From NCBI RefSeq assembly GCF_007489285.1, contig NZ_VLIY01000002.1, positions 186,001 through 250,000 on the forward strand: DNA of 64,000 bases, read 5' to 3'. Made by a program: the position numbers and the translations under genes. Position 1 is the first letter of the stretch. The number at the start of each line of letters is the position of its first letter. The DNA is from Skermania sp. ID1734 (GTDB taxonomy: Bacteria; Actinomycetota; Actinomycetes; Mycobacteriales; Mycobacteriaceae). Of this stretch, positions 1-7,493 are shown in pieces. The notes below the pieces were generated by a model, which worked only from the letters and a program-made list of their open reading frames with translations, was not told the DNA's origin and did no database searches.

Positions 1-63
1 GCTGCGGAGGGCTACCGGGCGATGGATGAGCGTCGCGCGATCAAGACCTTGCTGACGGTCTGA
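1..63 (+). CDS. Zinc-type alcohol dehydrogenase, C-terminal end (partial)
   Basis: The window opens inside a reading frame that ends at TGA 61-63. The visible 20 residues include YRAMDERRAIKTLLTV, which matches the usual C-terminus of medium-chain zinc-dependent alcohol dehydrogenases (a YRAM..RRAIK..L tail after the cofactor domain). Catalytic and zinc-binding residues lie outside the window, so substrate and activity cannot be judged. The call rests on this short tail only. Confidence 0.55.
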   Translation, partial: AAEGYRAMDERRAIKTLLTV

Positions 64-364
64 GTGGACGGCGTGTCAGGGCTATTTGTACATGCCGTCG
101 CGCAGGTTGATGCCGTACTCGATCCAGGCGTCATGCGTCTGGTTCGCGCACTGTTTAGGCGGTTCGGACCGGTTGTAACCGCACCGAACCGGTAGGACGG
201 GGAGCGAAAGCATGGGAACTGCGCGAAACCGGTCGGAGTAGACACTGCCGCCGACACCGACACTTCGATCACGAATGAAGAAGCGTCACCGGCATCGTCC
301 GGCCTAGCCTTCGTGACAAGGCCGGCAGCACGCCGAGCCAGTGACCCAAAAGGAGGCGCGACAG
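64..364. other. Gene-free stretch with strong hairpin at 160-191
   Basis: No convincing gene is seen between the dehydrogenase end and the DUF1801 gene. Positions 160-191 form a two-tier stem: CGGTTCGG (160-167) pairs with CCGAACCG (184-191), and inside it CGGTT (170-174) pairs with AACCG (177-181) around a 2-nt loop. There is no T-tract, so it would be an actinobacterial-type terminator for the upstream gene, if it is one. The remainder shows nothing recognisable. Confidence 0.4.
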
Positions 365-814
365 ATGCCAGCGAAGAGTTCCCCAACCGAATCCGGTGGC
401 TTCACCGATGCCGAGCGCGCGGCGATGAAGCAGCGCGCCGCGGAGTTGCGTGCGGAAGGCAAGAAGGGTGCCAAGCAGGCCGACGGACTGCAGGCGCTGC
501 TCGATGCAATCGAAAAGATGACGCCGGAAGATCGTGCGCTCGCCGAGCGCGTCCATGCGACGATCACGGCAACCGCGCCGGAGCTGTTGTCGAAGACGTG
601 GTACGGGATGCCCGCCTACACGAATGCGGACGGCAAAACTATTGTGGCGTTCAAGAATTCGGGCAAGTTCAACACTCGCTACTCGACGCTGGAGTTCCAG
701 GACGCGGCAAACCTCGATGACGGGGACGTGTGGCCGGTGTCGTACGCAATGCAGAAGTGGAGCCCCGCGGTCGAGAAAAAGCTCATCGAGCTGATCAAGG
801 CCGCGGTCTCCTGA
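365..814 (+). CDS. DUF1801-family (YdhG-like) small protein
   Basis: 149 aa, cytoplasmic. An N-terminal charged stretch is followed by a domain with the DUF1801 pattern: TISATAPE-type helix, then a KTWYGMPAY turn, a K..FNTRYSTLEF strand and a C-terminal helix. Members are described as iron-chaperone-like or unknown. The start at 365 is chosen over an in-frame GTG at 341 because AGGAGG at 351-356 lies 8 nt before the ATG. It stands alone between a plus-strand dehydrogenase end and a convergent methyltransferase gene. The fold assignment is good; the biochemical role is not known. Confidence 0.75.
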   Translation: MPAKSSPTESGGFTDAERAAMKQRAAELRAEGKKGAKQADGLQALLDAIEKMTPEDRALAERVHATITATAPELLSKTWYGMPAYTNADGKTIVAFKNSGKFNTRYSTLEFQDAANLDDGDVWPVSYAMQKWSPAVEKKLIELIKAAVS

Positions 815-827
815 CTCCCGAGGTCTG

Positions 828-1613
828 TCATGACCGGCGCCGCGGATGCGGCACCAGCATCGGCACCTGCCGGCGGTATTGGCGGTAGCGGTCACCGAAC
901 GCGGTGACGAGGTCATGTTCCTCGAAACGGACGGCGACGAGAACGTAGCCGGTAACCACTGCGGCGAACAGCAATCGGCCGTCGGTCATCGTCGGAGCCG
1001 CCCAGAAGGCGATCAGAAAGCCGAGGTAGAGCGGGTGCCGCACCATCCGGTACAGCGTCGGGGTCCGGAAATCGATGGGACTGGGCGACTTTCCGGCGCG
1101 ATAGCGAAACACCTGCCGAAGTCCGAACAAATCGAGGTGATCGATGGCAAGGGTGGCGATCAGCGCGAGGGCCCAACCGGCCAGTGACAACGTGTAGATC
1201 GCAATCCGCGCAGGCGTCGCATCAACTTCCCAGACAATCCCGGTCAGGGGCCGCCACTGCCACATAACCAGCGCCAGTGCGGCAGTGGCGCACAGGACAT
1301 AGGTCGAACGCTCCATCGGTGGTGGGATGACGCGGGTCCACCGCCGCTTGAACGCCGGGCGTGCCATCACCGAATGCTGCACGGCGAACACCGACAGCAG
1401 CGCAAGGTCGATGACTATGGCGACAGCCGTCGAAGCCTCGTGACCCGAGTCGATGGTCCGCGGCACGACAAGTCCCTCCACCCAGCCGATGGAATACAGC
1501 AAAGTGGCCAGAAACAGCAGGTAGACGAGACTGCCGTAGACGGTCATCGCGCTCGCAGAGCGGCGGTGCGGCGCCGCGTCGACGGCGCGATACCTGGGTG
1601 CGGTTGTGGACAT
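828..1613 (-). CDS. MddA/NnrU-type membrane methyltransferase
   Basis: 261-aa integral membrane protein with about five hydrophobic segments. The C-terminal part has MVRHPLYLGFLIAFWAAPTM, then RFEEHDL and FGDRYRQYRR. This is the SAM-binding signature of isoprenylcysteine-methyltransferase-like proteins and is especially close to MddA, which methylates methanethiol to dimethyl sulfide. The start (ATG ending at 1613) follows AGGAGT by 6 nt; longer in-frame extensions are rich in Arg and unlikely. It is divergent from the flavin monooxygenase at 1774 across 160 bp. The family is confident; MddA activity itself is inferred from similarity. Confidence 0.75.
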   Translation of the reverse strand: MSTTAPRYRAVDAAPHRRSASAMTVYGSLVYLLFLATLLYSIGWVEGLVVPRTIDSGHEASTAVAIVIDLALLSVFAVQHSVMARPAFKRRWTRVIPPPMERSTYVLCATAALALVMWQWRPLTGIVWEVDATPARIAIYTLSLAGWALALIATLAIDHLDLFGLRQVFRYRAGKSPSPIDFRTPTLYRMVRHPLYLGFLIAFWAAPTMTDGRLLFAAVVTGYVLVAVRFEEHDLVTAFGDRYRQYRRQVPMLVPHPRRRS

Positions 1614-1773
1614 GGCGTACTCCTGAGGTTTGCCGGTCGAAGCGGACGGTCGGGTGTTCACGAGCATGCGCGGGCGCGCAGGTACCCAGCCAGCGACCCA
1701 AGGGTGCGAAACCCTCCACCTCGATTCGGCCTGATGCGTGGCGACACAGCAGTGAGCGTGGGACAGTTCCCTC

Positions 1774-3261
1774 ATGACGGGGCGGCGAGTCGCTGTGATC
1801 GGATCCGGACCTGGTGGGCTCGTGGTAACGCGCTGGCTTGTGTCCCAGGGATTCGAGCCGACGATCTTCGAGCAAAGTCACACGCTCGGCGGCCAATGGG
1901 CGAGAGTTCCCGGCAGCAGCGGGATCTGGCCGGCGATGCACACCAACAGCAGTCGGGTCCTGACGGCGTTCAGCGACCTCGAACACGTCGACGGTGCTGT
2001 CTACCCGTCGAACAGTGCGGTGCTCGACTACTTGAAGCGCTACGCACAGTTGTTCGGTCTCGTGCCGCTAATGAGATTCGGCACGCCCGTCGAGGACGTA
2101 CGTCGAGACGACGACAGGTGGCTCGTGCGGCACGCGAATGGCGAGGAGACGTACGACCGCGTCGTGGTCGCGAGCGGCCGCTTCCACGCCCCGGCGATAC
2201 CGCCGGTTCCGGGGCTCGAGACCTTCGCGGGTTCAGCCGGCGTGATCAGCACCTACCACTACCCGGGACCGTCGAGCTACCGCGGGAAGCGAATTCTCGT
2301 GGCTGGCTGCGCCGTGAGTGCTCTCGAAATCGCTGCCGAACTCGCCCAACTTGGCGCCGCTCGCGTGGTAGTGACACAGCGGCGCCAGCGGTACGTGCTG
2401 CCCAAATTCGCCGCAGGTGTTCCGTCCGACCACAGGATGTTCACCAGATACGGCACGCTCGCGAGCGAACGACTACCGGCAGCCGAAATCGACCGGCAAC
2501 TCAAGGAAATCGTGCTCGACGCGGGCGGAAGCCCGGAGCAGTACGGGGCCCCAGCGCCGGACCGCTCGCTCCTCGCCGCTGGCGTGACGCTGAACCAGCA
2601 CTATCTGGCGTTGGTTGCCGAGGGCCGAATTGCGGTGCGTCCGTGGATGACTTCCGTTCATGACGCCAGGGTGACGTTCGCCGACGGCCATGCCGAAGAC
2701 TTCGACGCAATAGTCCTGGGCACCGGATTCCACCTGCACGTGCCGTTTCTGAGCGATGAGGTCAAAGCGGTGCTCGACATCGACACGCTGCACCTCGACG
2801 CCGACCGGTATACGTTCCACCCTGACCTGCCGGGGTTGGCATTGATGGGGATGTGGGACCAATCCGGTGGCTATTTCGTGCCATTGGAGCTGCAGGCTCG
2901 ATGGATCGCATACACGTGGGGCGGTGCCATCGCGTCACCAAACGAGCCAGACCAGCGACGGTCGATCGATGCGTACCGCGCCCGGCGCGGGATGCCGCAG
3001 AAGACGCGAATGAACCTGGCAGCGCTCGCCTTTGCCCGAGCCGCCGGGGTGGAGCCGCACCTGGACAATTGGCCGAGCCTGCGCCGAGCGCTGCTCTTCG
3101 GACCTCTGGCGCCAAGCTGCTTCCGGCTCGAGGGACCGGATGCACTGCCCGACGCGCCGCACCGAATTGCGCGCGACGCCGCCGCGTTCGGTGCCATCAC
3201 GTCCAACGAGCTGTCCGAACGTGAACAGCGGTATTGGTCGCTAGTTTCGAGCGCGCTCTAA
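1774..3261 (+). CDS. Flavin-containing monooxygenase (FMO/BVMO type)
   Basis: 495 aa. An N-terminal FAD Rossmann motif (VAVIGSGPGGLV, residues 6-17) is followed by an E..HTLGGQWA segment typical of flavin monooxygenases. A second nucleotide-binding element (VAGCAVSALEIA, about 174-185) is in the NADPH position, with Ala-Gly-Cys in place of the usual GxGxSG. The STYHYPG stretch occupies the FMO fingerprint position. Expected role is NADPH-dependent oxygenation of a heteroatom or ketone. It is convergent with the TetR gene at 3275 (13-bp gap) and divergent from the methyltransferase. Substrate unknown; it may belong to the catabolic region to its right. Confidence 0.8.
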   Translation: MTGRRVAVIGSGPGGLVVTRWLVSQGFEPTIFEQSHTLGGQWARVPGSSGIWPAMHTNSSRVLTAFSDLEHVDGAVYPSNSAVLDYLKRYAQLFGLVPLMRFGTPVEDVRRDDDRWLVRHANGEETYDRVVVASGRFHAPAIPPVPGLETFAGSAGVISTYHYPGPSSYRGKRILVAGCAVSALEIAAELAQLGAARVVVTQRRQRYVLPKFAAGVPSDHRMFTRYGTLASERLPAAEIDRQLKEIVLDAGGSPEQYGAPAPDRSLLAAGVTLNQHYLALVAEGRIAVRPWMTSVHDARVTFADGHAEDFDAIVLGTGFHLHVPFLSDEVKAVLDIDTLHLDADRYTFHPDLPGLALMGMWDQSGGYFVPLELQARWIAYTWGGAIASPNEPDQRRSIDAYRARRGMPQKTRMNLAALAFARAAGVEPHLDNWPSLRRALLFGPLAPSCFRLEGPDALPDAPHRIARDAAAFGAITSNELSEREQRYWSLVSSAL

Positions 3262-3274
3262 GGCTCACTGGCGA

Positions 3275-4060
3275 TCACGGTTGGGCGTCGAGGTGGCGTT
3301 CGAGGTAGTCGAGGTTTTGTCGAAGTTGTGCGATCGCTCTGGCCGGCCCGTCAAGAGACTGGGCTGCTTGCCCTTCGATCACCAGGCTGTGGATTGCCAT
3401 GTCTGCCAGTTGGTTTGCCACGGCCTGGTCCTTGCTCGCGCCCCCGCCAGGGCGATACCACCAGGCGACCCAGTTCAGCATGCCGATGATGCCGAGGGCA
3501 GCCGTTCTCGAGTCGAGAGGACGGAACTCGCCGGAAGCGATCCCGTCGTCGATGACGGTGACGAATTCCTTGAGCACGCGGCGCCGACTCTGCTGATATG
3601 ACTTGGAAAGTCCCTCGGGGAGTTCGGCTTCGGACCTGATCATTACCTGGAATCGTTCCGGGGACTGGGTCTGGTGCAGCGCGATCGCGCTGGCCATCGC
3701 TCGCAGCTTATCGACCGGTCCAAGATCACCACGCTCGTTGATCCCGTGCAGTAGCGCGGCCGGTTCCTCGGTGATCTCGCTGACCAGTCTGGCCAACAGC
3801 TCGTCCTTGTTCGCGACGTAATGATAGAGCGCCGGGCGGGTCAACCCGGTCGCATCCGCGATGTCCTGCAGGCTTGTCGCCGCGAATCCCCGTTCAGCAA
3901 AGAGCCGGGTGGCGTGCTCCATGATCTGCTTCTCGACAAGGTCACGGCGCGGATTGCTGGCGGCCGGCGCAGACCGGGTCTTTTCGCTCTTGCGGCCGCG
4001 TCGCGCTTCTTGCTGGGCTGGCATGGGCGAAGAATAGCCCTCCGCAACGGTGCTTTTCAT
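3275..4060 (-). CDS. TetR-family regulator (KstR2-like C-terminal domain)
   Basis: 261 aa. A basic leader (about 40 aa) precedes a TetR helix-turn-helix (ATRLFAERGFAATSLQDIAD..LTRPALYHYVANKDELL). The C-terminal ligand domain contains GIIGMLNWVAWWYRPGG, a pattern seen in KstR2-type regulators that bind acyl-CoA ligands. Its ATG at 4060 overlaps the TGA of the FAD monooxygenase in an ATGA, so it is translationally coupled as last gene of the 11931-3275 run. This suggests it controls the catabolic operon and senses a CoA-thioester intermediate; that is inference. An internal ATG 12 codons later is an alternative start. Confidence 0.85.
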   Translation of the reverse strand: MKSTVAEGYSSPMPAQQEARRGRKSEKTRSAPAASNPRRDLVEKQIMEHATRLFAERGFAATSLQDIADATGLTRPALYHYVANKDELLARLVSEITEEPAALLHGINERGDLGPVDKLRAMASAIALHQTQSPERFQVMIRSEAELPEGLSKSYQQSRRRVLKEFVTVIDDGIASGEFRPLDSRTAALGIIGMLNWVAWWYRPGGGASKDQAVANQLADMAIHSLVIEGQAAQSLDGPARAIAQLRQNLDYLERHLDAQP

Positions 4061-5640
4061 GCGTGTGCCTGAAGATACAGTTCTGCCGCCGGGTCGGTGG
4101 ATTGTGCCGCGGCATCGTCGATATGAACCAGATCTGTTCTGGCGCTGGCTAGTCCGGCGGCGAGATCACCGGTATACGTGCTTGGGGCCTCGACGACAAC
4201 GCGCACTTTTTGGTTGCGGAGCCGCTCGGCGACGGCGAGCCGGGTGAGCACGCTGGACCGGTCGCCAGCGCCCGTGAGCCACAGCGTTCCGGTGCTGGGG
4301 ATATCACGCAACAGCGCATCGGCTTCGGTGCCCCAGGCGTCGTTGATCGCTACGTTGATCACAGACGTGTCGGCGTCGTCGCGCAGTTCGGCGGGCGCGA
4401 TCCGGGTCGGGTGGCGGGCCGAATCGCCGTCGAGCGGGCGAGAAAGAACCCACTCGATCACGTCGGTGCCCGGAACGGCCGCGCGGTCGACTCCCGCATA
4501 GGCGGCCAGTCCGTCGCGCGCGAGGTCCGGCGCCGACCGGAGGTAGTGGTCGATATCGACCTTGCCGGCGCGGGTCATGTAGCTCAGCATGAGTTGTTCG
4601 ACAGGCAGATGCAGCCGATCCGGGAACGACTCCCACCACAACTCGCTGCGGTGCGCCACCGTCTGGAAGTGCTCCACGGCGGGACGGCGCGCCGAGTCGT
4701 AGTCGGCGAGGGCGGTGGCGACGTCTGGCGCGGCGGTGATCGCGGCGTCGAGCGCGATAGCGTCCTCCATGGCGAGTTTGGTTCCGGAGCCGATGGAGTA
4801 ATGCGCGGTGTGCGCGGCGTCACCGAGCAGGACGACGTTGCCAGCGTGCCAGTTGCGGCATTTGATGGTTCGGAACTGCGTCCACCTCGTCCGGTTGCCG
4901 ATGAGCGGGTGTCCCTGCAGTGGGCCGGCGAACGCTTCCTGCAGATAGGTGAGGGAGGCCAGGTCGCTGTCGCTGGGCAAGGTCTGCTCGGTGGAACGGT
5001 CGAATCCCGCATTGCGCCAGGTGTGTTCATCGGTCTCGATGAGGAAGGTGCTGCGGTCCGGCGCGTATGGGTAGGCGTGCGCGACGAACGTGCCGTGTTC
5101 GGTGGTCACCGGCACGAACATCGCGGTGGGCAACGCGAAATCGGTGCCGCACCAGAGATACAGGCCGGCGCCGGTGTCGATGTGCGGTTGAAATCTGTCG
5201 GCCAGTGCGGTGCGCGTGGCACTGTTTATGCCGTCGGCAGCGATGACGAGGTCGGCGTCGAGAGTTGCGATGTCGCGCCGAGACCCGTAATGCAAATGAA
5301 CACCGGCCTGTTCGGCCTTGTGCTGCAACACCTCGAGCAGAGTGGTGCGGGCGATCGCGAGCAGGTTGCCGCCGGGCAGGCGTGCCACCTGATCGCTGAC
5401 CTGCATCGACATCTCGTGCGGATAGGCGACGTCGACGATCGCATCCAGCGAAGCGGGGTCGGCCTCACGCAGATTGCGCTGGGTCCGCGACGCAAGCCCG
5501 ACGCCGAAGCCGAACGTTTTGTCCGGCACGCCCTGCTCGTACACCCTGACGTCCGCGTCGGGATTGCTGAGCTTGAGAAGGCGCGCGGCGTAGAGGCCGC
5601 CGGGACCGCCGCCGAGCACGGCGACACTATCGAGTCGCAT
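4057..5640 (-). CDS. FAD-dependent aromatic-CoA monooxygenase (salicylyl-CoA 5-hydroxylase-like)
   Basis: 527 aa. The N-terminus (VAVLGGGPGGLYAARLLKLS, then DKTFGFGV and NLREADP) matches the single-component flavin hydroxylases that act on salicylyl-CoA or 2-aminobenzoyl-CoA. GDAAHTAHYSIGSGTKLAME is the conserved second FAD motif. The last 130 residues form an extra Rossmann-like tail without an FMN reductase signature. The start follows AAAGGAAG; the first 14 nt overlap the end of the aryl-AMP ligase gene, so the two are co-translated. Expected job is ring hydroxylation of the aryl-CoA made by the neighbouring ligase. The exact ring substrate is not proved. Confidence 0.75.
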   Translation of the reverse strand: MRLDSVAVLGGGPGGLYAARLLKLSNPDADVRVYEQGVPDKTFGFGVGLASRTQRNLREADPASLDAIVDVAYPHEMSMQVSDQVARLPGGNLLAIARTTLLEVLQHKAEQAGVHLHYGSRRDIATLDADLVIAADGINSATRTALADRFQPHIDTGAGLYLWCGTDFALPTAMFVPVTTEHGTFVAHAYPYAPDRSTFLIETDEHTWRNAGFDRSTEQTLPSDSDLASLTYLQEAFAGPLQGHPLIGNRTRWTQFRTIKCRNWHAGNVVLLGDAAHTAHYSIGSGTKLAMEDAIALDAAITAAPDVATALADYDSARRPAVEHFQTVAHRSELWWESFPDRLHLPVEQLMLSYMTRAGKVDIDHYLRSAPDLARDGLAAYAGVDRAAVPGTDVIEWVLSRPLDGDSARHPTRIAPAELRDDADTSVINVAINDAWGTEADALLRDIPSTGTLWLTGAGDRSSVLTRLAVAERLRNQKVRVVVEAPSTYTGDLAAGLASARTDLVHIDDAAAQSTDPAAELYLQAHA

Positions 5641-7288
5641 AGTGTTCACTTCCTTTCGCCGCCGTGGCGTTTCGCTCGGCGTCCAGCTTTGCGACGACAT
5701 CGGCGCGTAGCGACTTCTTGTCGATCTTGCCGACATTGCTGCGCGGCAACGCCGCTACCCACTCCAGTCGCTCCGGCCATTTGAACTTGGCCACTCCGAG
5801 ATCGGCGAGGTGTGCCTGGATGGCGCTGAGCGGTAGTTGACTTCCATCCGTGGAAACCAGGTAGGCGCAGGTCTTTTCGCCGAGCCGTGGATCTGGCATG
5901 GCGACGACGGCGGCGTTGGCGACCGTCGGGTGTTGCAGCAGCAGCACTTCGAGTTCTTCGGCATTGATCTTTTCACCGCCGCGGTTGATCAGATCCTTGA
6001 TTCGGCCTTCGATGGAAACGTAGCGGACTCCGTCGACCGTGGTGATGGCCGCGAGGTCGCCGGTGCGATAGAACCCGTCCGTCGCGAAGGCGGTGCGATT
6101 GTGCTCGGGCGCATCGAAGTAGCCGGGAATCGTGTAGGGCCCGCGGCAGCACAATTCGCCCACCGCGCCGTCGGGCACCGTGTCTTCGGTTCCGGGTTCG
6201 AGGATACGAATTTCGTCCTCTGCACAGACCGGGACGCCAACTGTGGTGAGTCGTGCCGTCGCCGGCGACTCGAGCGGGGTGACCATGAACATGCCCTCGG
6301 ACATGCCGAAAAGCTGTCCGGCCCAAGCTGTCCGCTCAACGTGCTGAAACAGCGCGGGAGTCACTTTGGCTCCGGAGAGCACCACCCGCTGCAGGTGTTG
6401 CCGGGCCGGTTCGAACGCCGGTGACAGCAGCGCCTGATAGTGGCCGTGCCCGATCAGTACGTCTGTCGCCCGCGCGCGGGCCATCAACTCGAAGGCCTTG
6501 CCGGCGTCAGTCGTGGCGAGGATCAGGCACGCGCCGACCGAGTGCGCGGCGTGCAGGCCGCAGGTGATTCCGGCGTTGTGAATGATAGGAATCAAATGGG
6601 CCACTCGAACGTGCTCGTCCCAGCCGAGCGTCCGCGAGTACATCACCGCGTTGTTCCAGTACTCGGCGTGGATGCGCGGTATCACCTTGGGGGTGCCGGT
6701 GGTTCCACCGGAAAGTTGGAAGGCGACCACGTCGCACGGGTCTATACCAGATTGGATGCACTCGACCAATTCCCGTGCGGCGCCGGCGTCGATGTCCTCG
6801 CCGAGCGATTCGCCCGCGATGAAGAGGTGCCGGATCGTGGGATGTCCTTCGGCGTGCGCGCGGGCGAAGTCGAGCAGACCGGGCACCTGCGGATCGACGA
6901 AATGCGCTACTGCACCGACCTTCCGACTGATCGGGCCGATCTCGTTGTCGCGGTGTGCGGCCAGGGTGGCGACCGGGACCAGCCCCGCCTTGATCGTGGC
7001 GTACCAGGCCAGCACGGTATCGAGGCGATTGGTGAGCTGGAAGATCACCGGGTCTCGGGGCTGCAGACCCAGCCGCACCAGCGCCGCGGCGAGTTGATCT
7101 GTGCGCCGGTCGAGTTCGGCGTAGGTGATGGACTCGTCGGCGGTGATCACGGCGGGCCGGTCTGGGAAGCGGGCAGCGACGCCGTGGAGCCGCTGCCCGG
7201 TGGTCTGGTTGCTCCATGCTCCGCTGGCGCGATACTGCGCAGCGCGCTCGGTCGGGTAGGGAACCACCCTCCCGTCCCAGTTGCTCAT
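5627..7288 (-). CDS. Aryl-AMP ligase (DhbE/SdgA-like salicylate or dihydroxybenzoate activation)
   Basis: 553 aa. ANL superfamily: A3 motif SGGTTGTPKVIPR near residue 200, FGMSEG, YRTGDLA, GRIKDLINRGGEKINAEELE and the C-terminal NVGKIDKK lysine. Domain order and the FxLSGGTTGxPK form resemble 2,3-dihydroxybenzoate- and salicylate-AMP ligases such as DhbE and SdgA. No carrier-protein gene lies nearby, and the partner is a salicylyl-CoA-hydroxylase-like enzyme. A catabolic role making an aryl-CoA is therefore more likely than a siderophore role. The start (ATG at 7288) falls at the edge of a tandem 104-bp repeat that separates it from the HyuB gene. Confidence 0.75.
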   Translation of the reverse strand: MSNWDGRVVPYPTERAAQYRASGAWSNQTTGQRLHGVAARFPDRPAVITADESITYAELDRRTDQLAAALVRLGLQPRDPVIFQLTNRLDTVLAWYATIKAGLVPVATLAAHRDNEIGPISRKVGAVAHFVDPQVPGLLDFARAHAEGHPTIRHLFIAGESLGEDIDAGAARELVECIQSGIDPCDVVAFQLSGGTTGTPKVIPRIHAEYWNNAVMYSRTLGWDEHVRVAHLIPIIHNAGITCGLHAAHSVGACLILATTDAGKAFELMARARATDVLIGHGHYQALLSPAFEPARQHLQRVVLSGAKVTPALFQHVERTAWAGQLFGMSEGMFMVTPLESPATARLTTVGVPVCAEDEIRILEPGTEDTVPDGAVGELCCRGPYTIPGYFDAPEHNRTAFATDGFYRTGDLAAITTVDGVRYVSIEGRIKDLINRGGEKINAEELEVLLLQHPTVANAAVVAMPDPRLGEKTCAYLVSTDGSQLPLSAIQAHLADLGVAKFKWPERLEWVAALPRSNVGKIDKKSLRADVVAKLDAERNATAAKGSEHYATR

Positions 7289-7493
7289 GAGTGGAGGTCC
7301 TTCCTGAGCATCGCAGTGAGTACCGCAGCGACGAAGGAGTGAGGAACGGAGCGAGGAGCGGAGGGAAGGACCGCAACGGGCAACACAGTCATGAGTGGAG
7401 GTCCTTCCTGAGCATCGCAGTGAGTACCGCAGCGACCAAGGAGCGAGGAACGGAGCGAGGAGCGGAGGGAAGGACCGCAACGGGCAATACAGT
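7286..7493. repeat. Tandem duplication of a 104-bp unit
   Basis: Units 7286-7389 and 7390-7493 are identical except for three substitutions. A third CAT begins at 7494. Each unit contains the inverted repeat GGTCCTTCC / GGAAGGACC (first unit 7296-7304 and 7364-7372) and a purine-rich middle of short GGAGCGAGGA-like words. Each unit also carries a copy of the 3' boundary CATGAGTGGAGG, which in unit 1 includes the aryl-AMP ligase start codon and its ribosome-binding region. The array fills the whole space between hyuB-like and ligase genes. No transposase is associated. Confidence 0.9.

Noticed and set aside
82-213. 43-codon minus-strand frame ending ..NLRDGMYK
   Set aside because: It begins with a low-complexity segment, lacks a ribosome site and contains the 160-191 hairpin. 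The C-terminal 20 residues look protein-like, but I cannot support a gene.
4210-5784. 524-codon plus-strand frame opposite the FAD monooxygenase
   Set aside because: Long antisense frames are expected in GC-rich DNA. The composition is Val/Gly/Arg-rich without motifs, and the minus strand has a full FAD enzyme.
7286-7493. Tandem repeat as CRISPR or insertion sequence
   Set aside because: Only two contiguous units without spacers, no cas genes, no transposase, no target duplication.
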